DNA of 64,000 bases from Lineus longissimus (GCF_910592395.1 NC_088308.1:28535501-28599500); one strand, 5' to 3'. Positions 46,780 through 59,461 are shown, counted from the stretch's first letter. Numbers and translations: made by a program. Notes: generated by a model from the letters alone, not told the origin.

Positions 46780-47640
46780 TTTTGTGTCTAGCACGAAACC
46801 TCAAGGTTGCTGGGACTTGCTTGGAATATAGATTCTGAAAGATTTAGCGCTATATATAGTCATTCCTTTATCCTGGTTTGGTTATGTTCTTGTCGGAATT
46901 ACATGTATTACCAATAAAGCAGAATCGTGTAATGGACGTGTCTTTACTGCTTGAGCACAATCGGGATAAATTATCGGCTTGAAGTCTGCTGCACCTGTAA
47001 TGGCCGAAGGGCAGAAGTAATAGTGACCATTGACAAAATCATTCTTCGTGTTGACGTGTCGTAATGCTGGCAGCGCAAAACATTGGAACTAGCAGCCAAA
47101 TCTTGTATGGTTATTCTTGAGTAGCAGATATAATGTTGTAATATGCGGTGCCTGTCTCTATATATTCCAGTTTGATGCAAGATAACGTTTCAGTCGGCGG
47201 AAGCAGTTGGGTGGCTTGAGAGGAAGGGAGCAAAGGCTAGCTTGTTCTTCATGTCTACTCCAAGCGACGAGTTCGATTGGCCAGTTCATATCACTTGTTT
47301 TGATGATTGACTAAAGATTATATGCACTTGACTTTGATATCATCATTTTGTGTAAATAAATGCATATTAATGCAGGTAAAGTTATATATTTGAGCAGCTC
47401 ATCTCATGAGTATCTGCTGAAAGGTTCCTGGATAGAACCGGGTCGAAGTGTGGAGCGATAACCTCCATGTTAAGTTGATATCAGACATTAAGCTTTATTC
47501 CGTCCGTCTTGTTTTGAGGTCATCGCCTACAGTAAGGTCCATATTGATAAAGTGGTCGGCACGCGGACTGATGTATGAAGTCAAAGACTCATAACTGCGA
47601 ATGCACGAGATGTCTGATCGTACATTGTGATGTACATTCT

Positions 47641-47687
47641 TGGGGTGGGGTGGGGTGGGGTGGGGTTGGGTGGGGTTAGGTGGGGTG
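47641..47687 (+). repeat. (GGGGT)n tract, G-quadruplex candidate
   Basis: Seven runs of three or four G separated by one or two T in fewer than 50 bases, which fits an intramolecular G-quadruplex on the plus strand. It lies between genes B and D. Confidence 0.8.
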
Positions 47688-49048
47688 CCCTATGTATGGG
47701 TCCATATATCACAGAGTAGGAGAACGTTCCGTCTACTCCAGAATAAACCGGTTCAAGTGATGTGAAGAATTATAATGATATATGTTAAATAACGAATTGT
47801 TTGTATACAGACACATTTTATATGTTAAATGTAGATTTGATACCAAAATCAATTCAATGTTTTATGTAAACACACTGTAAAATAAAATCATTTTGAATAA
47901 ATCATATCGGATGCAAATTTTCAGCTCAGGTTATTTTAAAGAACGGACGCTAGGTCAATGTGGGAGAGATGAAGCATTCTCACCTCGATCTTGATCCTGA
48001 TGTAGAGGATGAAAGTCATGGTTGGTAACACAGTGGCATCAGCTGCTTTGCATAATAATGCATGTATATAAACCCTTGACCACCACATGCGATGACAGGG
48101 TCTGCGATGCCATGCGTAATCAACGTCCACTTCGTGCGTAACGCTGTCAACCTTTTTCAAAAGTTGAGTCATTTCCGTGGGGGATGAGATTGGTAGAAGC
48201 TTATGTCCCATATAATTGTCTGACACAGTTGGCCAGTTATTTTACTTGGTATGTTCATGATTTCCAATGCAAATTTAGCCATAAATTGTATGAGATCGCT
48301 CGTGTGGCTATGATTTATTTGATAGGTGTCTAATCCAAGTTCGACTATGTTATCATATTTTGTCCTGTCGGCAGCAAAATCTTCTATACATGCATTTTGT
48401 AATAAATCAAACGTTTCGTCGCATTCTCGAAGTTATGTATGAGAAATAGAACTTTCGCTCAATCAACACGGATGAGATATTTGACATTTTAGCTGTTTAA
48501 ATGACTTTGTCACCAAACACAATATAGCGATAGACTCGCTCCATGCACTCAGTTTTGATAGGTCTGGCTCGTGATTAAAGTTGCCAAAGCACTAGCATAT
48601 TATCTTCAACGAATGTTAGAGAAACTGACTGAACTCGTCCTGCTCAAGGCAGTTGAAGTCCGATGCATTTTTCTTATTGGCAGAATCGGACAAAGCATGA
48701 ATAAGAACGAACCATTTGAAACGAATTACTGACAACTATGTCCCCGTCCAAGCCATTTGGATTTTTTGCGAGCAGTACCATTTTTCGTGAAATGGACTAT
48801 ATGTCTCATTAACCCATATTTCGTATCCTACACGTATCTGTTATGAACAGACCTACCTAGTGGGGTGTCCAGAGTAGATGCAATAATGTCATTCATCTGT
48901 ACATTAACTGTGAATAACCACGGCAAGTAAAAGATGTCAACTTTACAATATTTCTGTCCACCATTGATAAGTAACTGTTAGCCAATGAGACCAACGTGTA
49001 GTTGTATGGGTGAGTATTGCACGAGTTATAGTTATGACAGCCTAAAGT

Positions 49049-50997
49049 TTATACAGCAGAGTCTTTTGCTTCGGCGACGGATATGACCGCTGAAACATTT
49101 GTCACCTTCTCAGTCGCGCCTGGTGGTGTCTTTATATCGAGGCTATGTACCTGTTCTTCTGCGGGCTCGTTGTGGCTGGCTTCTTGGACTTGTACGACCG
49201 TGGCCTTGTTTTCTGGATTTTTGTCCTGCATCTCATCAGCTAGACCATCAAGGTCATCATCATCCGACTCCTCCTCGCAGCACCCTACGATACACATCCG
49301 GTAGAACTGGAGTATAATCGTGAAGATATTCTTGGAGACGAAGAAGAGTAATGTGTTGCTGAACTCCTTGAAGCTTATCATGATGTAGAGCCTCACGACT
49401 AAAAAAGGGATGTCCTGGAGGAACAAGGTCATGACGAGGGCAGAGACCTCGACTTTATCACACCGGCGCTCCTCATTGTCATCGATCGTCGGGGAGATGG
49501 AGGTCTTTCTGTGGCTGAGGAGCATGTGGCTGTGCTGCTTATTCTCAGGTGTGAAAAACGCCATCCGCGATCTACGGGCGCCTGACGACGCCAACAGAAA
49601 TATAAACTGAATCAAACTAACAGTCCAGACTGCGAGCACAGCTATGAAGACGGCTTTGTCTTCCATGACGGCCGGTATGTCGTACACGTCTAGCAACTCG
49701 ATGATGTCAGCTCCCAGGGCGATATAGACCAGTAGGATCTGTGAGAGACGGTCGCGGGTGATCTTACCCCTTGGTAGGATCCAACGGACGGGGATGAGGA
49801 GGAGGATGAACGTTTGTTGTAGTATCTTCACCCACATATCGCTCTCGAGTAACAGAGGGATGTTAAACTGAAAGAAGAGATAGAACACTGTGTTGATGGT
49901 TTAATAGACTTAAATTCATTGCTGGGTTGAAAGGTAATAATAGAATGGCATAACCAATTTGCTATATAATCCCGTATGCTTAAACCATACAAATCAATAT
50001 TTCTTAGTTCTCCAAGCTGATACAGGAAAGAGCAATAGTCCAAATGTGTTGTTTCCGTTCGCCAGGTCTTTTTGTTTTTAAAACCATTTGGGCTTGAAGA
50101 AAGATATGTTGATTGTCATGCTGATATATACAATTACGAAGCAATATTTAACATATTTAGTTGAGGCAGAAACATAAACATAAAGCCCCTTCTTACCCCG
50201 GCCAAGCTCGCGAGTCCTTCCGCCTTCGATTCGTCGTCGGTTCTGTTAGTGGCATCTTTCAGTTGATGATAGCGCTCAAAACGGTGCAACTCCAACAACC
50301 ATATGGGAGGCACGGCCGCGATCAAGAAGGTTAGGAAACTAGTAGAAGCCCTGTGGAAATGAAGTGGAATGGATCAGTTTCATTTTTAATGCCGGAGAAG
50401 ATTGTTTGTGGATGGTCACGGTGGACAGGTAGAGATTTGTGACACTACAAAATGTTCTCATAAAGTTGTTGATCTTTACTTACCACATTTGTTAATACGT
50501 TAAAGCGACAATGTCATGTTTATGATAAAAAAATATCCATACTTAGGATCGAACGTTGATGAGGAACTTGTTAACACATTTCGCTAAGGCATTGCTTGCA
50601 GGTTAATTTTACCCAAAATATGAGCACTGCATACGATGGCAAAGTGCACCATGGCGGTTTGCAGTTTTTGCATTCGATCGGAAATATCGAAATTGTCGCC
50701 ACGTTCCCAATGTGGTGGAATCCAACTGAGTAAAGTCAAGCTGAGTCAACTGAGTAAAGGCGTACTGTGGTTGAGCGTGTGGACTTACCATTTGAATTCT
50801 TGACCTTTCCTCTTGGCGATGGTAAAAACAGTGTCAATGATCAGGAATATGACCAGCAGCATGAGATACCAGTAGACTTCTCCTTTGACTGTAGCCACCC
50901 TCCACACAGACATGAAGATGTGGATCAGGAAGAAGAATCTGGAAAAGAGCGTCTTCAAGATGTTGAAGCTCACGTTGTTTTGGTCGCATTTACCCAT
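49049..50997 (-). CDS. TMEM26: Gene D: TMEM26-like multi-pass membrane protein
   Basis: A 393-residue protein from three exons: 50997-50789, 50350-50197 and 49867-49049, with phases 2 and 0 and a total of 1,182 bases. Start context is ACAATGG. Recognised as TMEM26-like from the N-terminal LKTLFSRFFFLIHIFMSVWR, the KGEVYWYLMLLVIFLIIDT helix, GQEFKW across the first junction, and PPIWLLEL in exon 2; vertebrate TMEM26 is about 370 residues. Exon 3 has several more helices (LQQTFILLLIPVRWILPRG; AVFIAVLAVWTVSLIQFIFL; LFLQDIPFLVVRLYIM) and an acidic C-terminus (EEESDDDDLDGLADE). The biochemical role of TMEM26 is not established. It is head-to-head with gene E at 1.6 kb. Confidence 0.85.
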
Positions 50998-52601
50998 TGT
51001 CTAATGTTACTGCTAACGGTCTCGCGATTCTCTATAAAAATACAGTTTTCTCCGATTCCGTCAGAACATCATTTGGTTCATCAAAAGTGAAAGGTGGTCA
51101 AACTACGCACCAGGTTCGGCAGCGAACGTATCCTGAACTGGTTGACAAGCGCGTTGGAGTCTAGGAGTTTCTCTGTGGAACTATTCGCTTCGATTGCCTT
51201 ACGAGAACATAATGATCTCGACGTTGGTATATATATCTTTTTTTTTACTCTCGCATGTCAAAAATAATAGATCACATCATTGTCACGATCTTACGCTTGG
51301 TCAACTGAATTGATCCATTTGGCAAAACTTATTGAAAACCCATTAACCCACGGTTAATAAATGTTTTTTTACAGATGTGTTGTTGTGACATTTCTGGCGT
51401 TTGGAGGATATGCAAGGCCGTAGCTTTGAAAGGCGTGTCTGACATAGATATTAATAGAGTGGATTATATGAATAATTTCCGAGAAGAGTCGAATCAAATA
51501 CGAGGAAATGCTCAAGTTTGCATTGATATAAACCAGAAGTAAACTCTCCTGATCGTTTACGGTGATATCTTTGGACGATTGGTCGGATTGGGTAATTTTG
51601 AAAATATGTTGGAAGAATAACCAGAAAGGAAGTACGAACCTTAACAAAGAAATTCGAGAAATTGATAGAATTGCACATGCGTGTATGACAACAACAATAA
51701 AAGCCAACTTTCTTGTTGTGTCAAGTCTATACACAATGACTCACAGGTTTTCTAAATCGCTGGCATCAGTAGTGATTCTATTCAGCTACGAGTTGGTAAA
51801 GTTCGAATTCAGAGGTTTTCTTCAAGATAGTAATGATAATGATAATGATATTAATAAGAATAATATATGACGTACATGAATGAATAGATAACAACAAAAC
51901 AACAAAATATGAAGAGAAAAATGTAGTCGTGGATTCACGGGGAATCGAAACTGTGACTCCAGCATTCTAACCGTTGAGCCACCAGTCAGTTACAGAATCG
52001 CTCGCAGGTTTTTCTGAATCGCTCAGCCGGCACGCTCATACCAGACTCAGTTTTCAAATATTTAGCTGAACACAGTTTTCACGGTTATTCGCTGAAGTGT
52101 GATATAAGTGTCAGACGTAATTCACTTTTTGAAACTCGTCCATATGTTATCGAGATAGACTTGGTGTCCCCTGTCCACGCTCGGCTAAACAAAACACGAT
52201 AACTACACTTAAACCTCTTCTTTATCTCTATCCATTTCCCTGAGACTGACCCCATTTCGGACTGACACTTTGAAAAGAAGCAAAGAGCTGTGTCGATACT
52301 CGTCGCGAATTCGATATCAATGACACGGACATATCTGGACACATTTAAAACTGCAAATTGTGTGGCTGTTTATTCTAATAGATTGTCCTTTTTCGCGTCA
52401 ACGCATTTCTCAGCGTATACATGTGCATGTGTGAGTGTGTTCATGTGTGAATTCGTAGAGTGTTTGGAACCTTTTGTCAATATTTGGGGCCTATTTGTGT
52501 AAAGCCATACATCCGACACACACATAGGCATTTACACTCCATACCCGGGGTTGCCCACTTTATGACTTCCACTGAAACACGACCTAAAAGTAAAAGTAAT
52601 C
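50998..52601. other. Divergent intergenic region between genes D and E
   Basis: Holds the promoters of gene D (minus) and gene E (plus). A tRNA-like SINE fragment lies at 51925-51990 and a short AATGAT repeat near 51834-51860. No gene is recognised. Confidence 0.5.
51925..51990 (-). mobile_element. tRNA-derived SINE fragment
   Basis: On the minus strand an A box TGGCTCAACGG (51981-51971) is followed by a B box GTTTCGATTCC (51951-51941). Their starts are 30 bases apart, against about 44 in a real tRNA gene, so the anticodon arm cannot be intact. A tRNA-derived SINE or tRNA relic is the best reading. Confidence 0.5.
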
Positions 52602-55600
52602 ATGTTGATGATGTGCGCTCTCCTCTTGCTGGGCAAACTGATGCTTGCTTCATCAGGTAAGTCGAAACTTTCAGTCCTTTCAGAGTTGTTGAAGTTGCGA
52701 GATCGGTATATGAACGAATCGTAAACTGTTCTTCACGGACGTTCGTTTCTATCACCAAAGAAGTTATAAAGTGCCTCCATGCTGTCCCATAGCGCATTTT
52801 TCGCCAGACGGTACCACATGTACGACCATTCTGACAGCTGGGTGCTGCATGTTTTGCCCTTTGGACTTCGCAATGACATAGGACATACTGTAACTATAAA
52901 AACAGAATTGATTTCTAAATGAAGCTGTCTTGTGAGTGCTTTCGTCAGCGACTATGGGTTATCAACTTCCCTGCAGCATGCTTGGCTTTCATGTCCTCGA
53001 CCTTAGGCGGCCCGGGTGTATTTTTGAACCACATTGTGTCCATCCCATAGTTTGTTTCTTTATTTACCTGCGGTCAGCGGAAACAGCGCAAACAGCGGCA
53101 CCCAATACCAAGCCAACGATCAATGCCAAGACCGTTGACGCGGAATACATCAGCGATGAACACACCCTGCGTCAGAAACTCTTTGCCAACTATGACCCAG
53201 ACATGCCACCCTTCAAAAGTGCGAACGACAACCTTACTCTTCAGTTCGAAATCGTAACGCTAAAAGTGGCTGATTTGGTGAGTTGGTTCATAACATCAGT
53301 GAGCTCTGTTTGCAAAGTGAGGCCATGCAACTCCAAGATACAAGTTGCTGTCTCTGTCGAAGTTCATGGCATTGATGACTTACATGACTGGTCTATCAAC
53401 TTTTCCATGATGCACTTGGTGTATATACTAATCTGATGTAAATTTTTTTTTAAAGTATGGTAGGAGAAGAACGCCCACGCGATCACAACTCTTGAGTTGC
53501 ATGACTTGATCACATTAATTTTTGTTGCGGATTCGATAAACCGCGTAATCACAGGGTGACGGCGTGACGGGTGACTGATATTCCCTTCCAAATTTGAAAC
53601 AAATAACCAGTGTATGTAGCGCCTTTTCATTACTTAATTCAGTTATTCTTACATATATCACTCCAATTTCAGGATGAGACCAAGCAAACGTTTACCGTAG
53701 ATGGGTGGGTCAAGATGGTGAGTTGTACATATATTAAAGGGACTTGGTAGAATTAGACAGGTCCCGTGTTCCTGGTCTAGTGATAGGCTGTAGAGGTTTG
53801 AAAGCCTGGCAAGGTACACTGATATTGACACCAACTGACATGCTATAACCTGCTGCTGGACTAGACTGTAACGAAGCTATAGCCAAAGATCACGTTCATT
53901 CTGATCGCTGTCGTCTTACCGTGTCTCGTTTATAGACACGTCTCTTTTCCTTGCATTTAGCCATGAAAAACCTCAGTCCTAAAGCGAGAATCATCTTTTT
54001 GATTCTTCAGGGTTGGGTGGACGTCCGCCTGGCATGGAACGCTACAGAGAGCAAGGTCAACCAGATCCACGTCTCGCCGAAGAAACTATGGATTCCTGAC
54101 ATATCTCTCTTCAATAAGTAAGTATCATAACAAAAGGTGACGCGAGTCCATGATGGTCCAGGGATAGTCACATCAACAAAGTACTGTTCAGTATGTTTAA
54201 AGACGGTTACCAACACTGACGTCGTTTTCTCAACCATCTTTATGGTCCTTGTATGTTTGAGGAGTACTAAAATGACACCTTGTCAACCACTCGTTCTCCT
54301 ACGCTACATAACGTAACGTAGAACGTTTTTGCCAATCTCGTGGGTTGAAGAGAAAATATTTAACCCGTTTGTTGGACTCCTGGCTTTTCTTCGCACTGGT
54401 GTAACGATTTGAGTGTTCCGAGTGTTTCCCCTCATTGTTCAAGGAAAGATTGATTGACTGGTTTATTTCTCAGTACTTCCCCCTTTTGAAAATCATGGTC
54501 TCTCTAGCGGCTGTTGTATGGAAACACTGAAATACGACCAAGAACATTACACCGGGAATGGTTTCTAGTATACAATCATTGTATGGTTTTCATCCTTGAT
54601 TAAATATTAGCGGAGACGGCAACTACTCCCCTCACAGCCTTGAACACCCTGCGTTAGTCTTCCCGACTGGCTATGTACTCTTCGTTCCGATGGCGAGACA
54701 TGTTTCCCATTGTGAGATGGACATCAAGAGGTTTCCTTTCGATAAACAGTTCTGCCACCTCACCTTCGGATCGTGGACCCATGATGCGCACAAGGTAGGC
54801 TTTTCTCGAATATTTCAACATAACCTAGTCTCAATGAGGTCGGACCTTAAGGAATCTCTTACGTGCATGAATACTCTGATGAATGCAGGACCATGCTGCG
54901 TTCGCAAATACTGCTCTCGACCTCGGGCGCCAATATAAGCTACTTAATGTTCGGTGTCTTCAAATTATAATGAGTGGATATAGAGGCTTGCCATTTGGAC
55001 CGGTGCTTTGGAACCATATTAGTTTCGTATCTTGCAGACTCACATCACTCTGTATATCTCTGTATACTTCTTGCTGACATTTTAGTCCTTTTTATGAGAC
55101 TATACGCTGTGGCACAATGACCAAATGATGTACGAGCGCACGTTGCAGATTGCATCTGGCTCTTTAGTGAGTATAGACATCTGACGATATAAGCTTACTC
55201 TACGATTCCTTTCTTCACAGCTAAATGTAATCCCTTTCAAAGGAAGGGATTTCACCGTGGATACTTCATATATGATGCACCACACGGAGTGGGAACTTTC
55301 GAAATCTAACGGCACCAAGAGTCTGCGGTACTACGCCTGCTGCCCAGAGACGCCCTATGCCGATGTGACATTTATCTTCGAGTTCGACCGCAAGTCCGGC
55401 TTCTTCGCACATGTGTTTATTAGTCCGGCGGTGGTGTTAGCTATCCTGATTCCGTTCATGTTTACCATGAATCATGAGTATGGAGAGAAGACCACTTTGG
55501 GTAAGAAACTACAGTCTGTTTCTACGCCTTCATCTATGTCTGTTCGATGCGTGGCTGACGCGACAAGTGTCTTTCGGAATGAAGGGATACCAGTATCCCA

Positions 55601-56920
55601 ACTGTCTGATTTAAGATTTGGTCTAATCATTGACAATCAGATACGCACGACATGTTCTACTTCCTTTTGTGTTCTATTTCAGGGGCTGGCATCATGATCT
55701 GTCTGGTGCTTATGATCCTAATTATGGAGAACATGTTCCCCTCGGCTATGATAGGTACCCCTCTTCTCAGTAAGTTTCAGAAGGGAGATCCCAATCCGAT
55801 AGTAGCATGGCTAAACTTAGCTTCTAAAATAATTCCTTCAAAGCAGTGATTTAATTGTTTGACGATTCTGTAGCCGTTTCTTATATGGCATATTCAATGT
55901 CGTGGAGGTCATAAGGTGCCAAGGTGTTTTGTCGACAAGTGCAACCTCAAGGAATTCTTCCGTCAAGTGCATTTCAGATTATTGGCAGCATGAATGATGT
56001 TAGTGCATTGTTTACACCGCCACTTGATATCAGTATGTGTCAAACCCAAAGTGTGGTAATCGTAGCTTGATTTAAAAGTACCAGTATGCACACGTTGGTC
56101 CGAATGTTGTTAAAAATTAACTTGATAATTCATAGCTGATTGCTGTAGTTATCGCTGACTGCCGCTATTTTGGACATTGGAAATCAGTAGTTGTTATACA
56201 ATATTAATCGTATTTCCAGCCCAGTACTATGCAGGATCCTTCGTTCTGGTTGCGATATCTATCGTCTTGAATATCTGCACGAACAAGATGATGCGGACTC
56301 GCACACGGGCTTATCCCAATAAGGGAGTGTCGTGGGTATGTGATATAAACGATTTGTTTAGCTACATCTTCGCCTCGTGAACTGTGAGTGAACTATCTTC
56401 GTCAAGTCCACTGTGCAACATTGAGTGAAGATCCGCCTGACGCGGACAGTACAAGGAAATTATTGTTAAGGCCACAATTGACGATTGTGGAGGATGTCAC
56501 CAAGGTCTGTCTTGGCGCAGACGAGTCGAAGCACATGCTCCTCACACCATAGTGATTGCAGATCGATTTGGCCGTGAATTCTTAGGTGAAAACACGTGTT
56601 CGTCCAAGACATACAAGCCTGCCAAGCTAACATATCATTGAGATTCGTTAATTTCTTCTTTTCAGTTCTTTATCGACTTGATGGGGAAGTTCCTCTGTCT
56701 GAACAAGGATGCATACCGCCAGACAGCAGAGGAAGATATGCCGAGAAGCTTCGAGACGGAACTAGGTGATGATATGGATACCCCTAGGGTCCAAACCATT
56801 GGCAAGATGAAGCCTGCTCAGCTGGAGTGGATGATGATAGGGGTGGTCCTAGACCGGTTATTCTTCCTCATATTCCTCATTCTTGTTAGCATTGTTACCA
56901 TTGCTATGCTGAATAATTAA
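52602..56920 (+). CDS. Gene E: nicotinic-type Cys-loop ligand-gated ion channel subunit
   Basis: About 465 residues. Exons: 52602-52656 (signal peptide), 53078-53277, 53673-53717, 54011-54117, 54611-54794, 55099-55166, 55221-55500, 55683-55769, 56220-56335, 56666-56920. The Cys-loop is CEMDIKRFPFDKQFC, with exactly 13 residues between cysteines. Vicinal cysteines in YYACCPE are the loop-C mark of acetylcholine-binding alpha-type subunits. M1 is AVVLAILIPFMFTMN. The M1-M2 link GEKTTLG keeps the Glu-Lys of cation-selective channels, but M2 itself (GIMICLVLMILIMENMF) is divergent. M3 is SFVLVAISIVLNIC and M4 is DRLFFLIFLILVSIV. The M3-M4 loop is short. One junction (54794 to 55099) does not match phase: one base is missing, so a micro-exon, a non-AG acceptor or a sequence error must lie there. 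The ligand is unknown; acetylcholine is only an inference. Confidence 0.85.
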
Positions 56921-57775
56921 CCAAGCAAAGCGAATAGATTGGGATTTCGTGAATCTTTTCAAAACATTTGATTACGCACGCCGGCATATTTTCCTGTGAG
57001 ATCTAGATAACGCTGTACATTTGTATTGAGTGGAAACAGCGCCAAAAAATGTAACGGCCCTTACTCATATACTAGGCCTCTGTGAAACAGACACGCCAAA
57101 ACCGGCTAAATAGCGCCTACAGTATTCTAACTTACTGTTGTTTTAGTATTGTAAGAGTTTCACGTCCGAATCGATAGTAAATTGATCACTAATAGATTGC
57201 GACTATGACGCCCTGTACAACATGTTTATACATGAACATGTAGATCAATATCAGATTGCATGAAAGATACCTTTATTCGCAAACAATTTAAACCTACGCG
57301 GATCCTTCTTCGGGTTAAAGCAAACTGCTTATGCGATTACAAGAATGTACAAAGAAACAAAGAAACAAATATAAACAATACAAATACAAAGAATAGAGAA
57401 AAGTGAGAGGTAGAGGAAGGCGATTAGGCTAAGACCCTGTTAATGTTAAAAAGGTTATCACTTCCAAAATGTCGTATGGCTAACCCTTACCAAAACCGAA
57501 GCATTTTCCAGTGACTCTTCAATCAAGCCGAATGGGGGATTTGTCGAGATTCTGCGAGCCAGTCATTCCTTCATTCTGGTTTTAGTTGTGGTTGTATATG
57601 TATATTGTATACTAGTACATGCTAAATAAATATATCTAACTTTTTAACTTTGCGTTTACGTAAATCTTTGTCCATGCCACGTCGGATTCAAATCATGCTA
57701 AATAAATATATACTGTAGTTAACTTTTTAACTTTGTGTTTATTTTAAATCTTTGCCCATGGCACATCGGTCGGAT
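56921..57775. other. Tail-to-tail intergenic region between genes E and F
   Basis: 855 bases between two convergent stop codons. Its right end carries a direct duplication (57619-57781) with AATAAA on both strands. A G-poor, A-rich tract lies near 57340-57400. No gene is seen. Confidence 0.55.
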
Positions 57776-57781
57776 TCAAAA
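57619..57781. repeat. Tandem duplication with poly(A) signals, overlapping the gene F stop
   Basis: Two diverged copies of about 76 and 88 bases (starting CATGCTAAATAAATATAT at 57619 and 57694, ending GTCGGATTCAAA) lie side by side. Each has AATAAA on the plus strand (first at 57625-57630), usable by gene E. The second also has AATAAA on the minus strand (57743-57738), 33 bases past the gene F stop, and its end overlaps that stop. Confidence 0.8.
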
Positions 57782-59461
57782 TAGGTAGAACCAGTAAAGC
57801 ACCATTATTGACATTAGTGACGCCGTGAGTCGGGAGGCCACCAATCCGAAACCTCCATTCAAAATGGCGAACATCCGAACTGGTGCACCACTTCCGTCAT
57901 ATATTTTCATTGGGAATGCGTAGACAGTGGCGCCGGCTGGTGGTACTCTACTGAGATTGGCGACCATCTCGAAGCCCACTCTGTTTTTCTCTCCGAGTAA
58001 GTACCTGCAAATGTGTAAATCACAGTTTAGGAGACGATATGGTGGGTCTACTGACTCCCATCGGACCCATACTTATATACATATACGTATATCGAGCATT
58101 AGGAGAAAGACCCTCGGTCGGACCGCAAACTAACCAACAATGAAGTGTTAACATGCCTGCCTTTCAGGCGATTATAACGGGCAGTTCTGCTCCAAACATG
58201 AATGTTTAAACAACTCTCTGGTTGCATCAAGTTGACCCTATTATATCAGCTTTTCACCGCACCTGTGCACGGGGAGTGTTTTTGTGTGTGTCTTCTCAAA
58301 CGAAACGGTATCGGTACCAATACCAATAATGTATCTCTGCTCCACCAGCCATTTCGTTGCCTCCAGGCTGAAACCGGGAGAGTGTAATTCAGAAACTATG
58401 TTCCATTGGTCGGTTCCAAGAAACGCTTTCTTGTCCATCCAATACTTCTCCCAGCCCGAGTTGCAAAAGACGAATGCTCTGTAGGAAGTGAGAATAGATA
58501 TTTGAAGCCTGTTCCGAATCAAAACTCTCAAACTTTAAAATTATTGCACAACTGACTTTTAACGCAATGAAACGCAACGTATTACGACCCTAAGTCATAC
58601 GAAATATATATTTTCCCAACATCTTCTTTGCTTCTTGTTAGAGCTTGGAAATGGTCCTCCTAAAACCCGTTCTTTTGTTGTATAAAATAGCTTTATATAA
58701 ATCACCAAACCGGGGGGGGGGGGGGGGGGGGGCATGTAAACCACGTAAACCATGTAACGACGCCTCATTGGCACCTCAAGCCAGAACCTACCTGTTCGGA
58801 ATTCTCCCGTACGTCTCTTCATACTTAAGAACATCTTCCAGCAACAACTCTGCATCCTTGTCCATTTTTGCCTTTTCACTGATATCGATCACGACACCGG
58901 GGCCAATGAGGTCTTGGTCAGGAATCTGATGGACACGGCTTTTGCCGCCGACGTGGGATGGCGCGTCAATGTGGGTGGCAGTGTGCTCCGAAAGGAGAAT
59001 TGTGTTGAGCTCCACACTGGAAAACACGTATGGTGTGATTCTTCAACACTGATATCAGTTTGGCTTCTGTTTGTTTTTGCATAATCGTTGGCAGAATTGC
59101 TTATAAATTGCTGGTGAACTACAACAAGTCACGCACGGATATGCTGACTTTGCCGACAATGCTTTCACATATCGCATAGGATTCGAATTTCATGCAGTAT
59201 TTTATCAGCGCCCAATAGTAAAGACTCGGCAGAGCATGGTGAGACCCTATCAAAAAAGCATGTGGTCGAGACTTACTTAACATTATTCAAGAGTTTGTAA
59301 GGGCCTCTCACATTGATGGTGAAGTTGTACGGTGTGTGGCCTGGGTAACTCGGCATCTTCCCATTGTCGATCAGTGCATGGGTCATGTCGATCATGTGCC
59401 GCCTGGCGGGGGCAGTAGTAACAAGGACTGGCAGCAGCGCCAACAGCAGTAGGGGAACCAT
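57776..59461 (-). CDS. Gene F: cyclase / kynurenine-formamidase-like metal hydrolase, secreted or anchored
   Basis: A 284-residue member of the cyclase family (Pfam 'Cyclase', PF04199; relatives include kynurenine formamidase and isatin hydrolase), which hydrolyse amide or lactam bonds with a divalent metal. Exons 59461-59277, 59016-58792, 58478-58263 and 58004-57776; all junctions are phase 2 and the total is 855 bases. The N-terminus is a signal peptide (MVPLLLLALLPVLVTTA). DMTHALIDNGKMPSYPGHTP opens the domain. The metal motif is EHTATHIDAPSHVGG; the family consensus is HxGTHxDxPxH, so one Gly is Ala here. GTDTVSFE and a C-terminal PMKIYDGSGAPVRMFA are also typical. The chain ends in a hydrophobic stretch (SLMSIMVLYWFYLF) just before the stop, which suggests GPI or membrane anchoring. 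Substrate unknown. A 5'-UTR intron acceptor lies near 59478. Confidence 0.88.
58712..58732 (+). repeat. Homopolymer run of 21 G
   Basis: Twenty-one consecutive G bases in the intron between gene F exons 2 and 3 (a C run in the transcript's sense). Runs like this are slippage-prone and the printed length may be inexact. Confidence 0.95.

Larger units (their letters stand above)
45601..49048. other. 3' region of gene B and gene D, no gene recognised
   Basis: Contains the probable 3'-UTR of gene B, the 23-bp minisatellite, a G-rich tract and, at its right end, the 3'-UTR of gene D. A minus-strand AATAAA at 48314-48319 could serve gene D. Short frames such as 47936-48226 show no family resemblance or splice support. 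Confidence 0.5.

Noticed and set aside
47936-48226. 96-codon minus-strand frame
   Set aside because: No domain, signal peptide or splice support; lies in the gene B/D 3' region.
51925-51990. Functional tRNA gene
   Set aside because: A and B boxes are only 30 bases apart, so there is no room for an anticodon arm.
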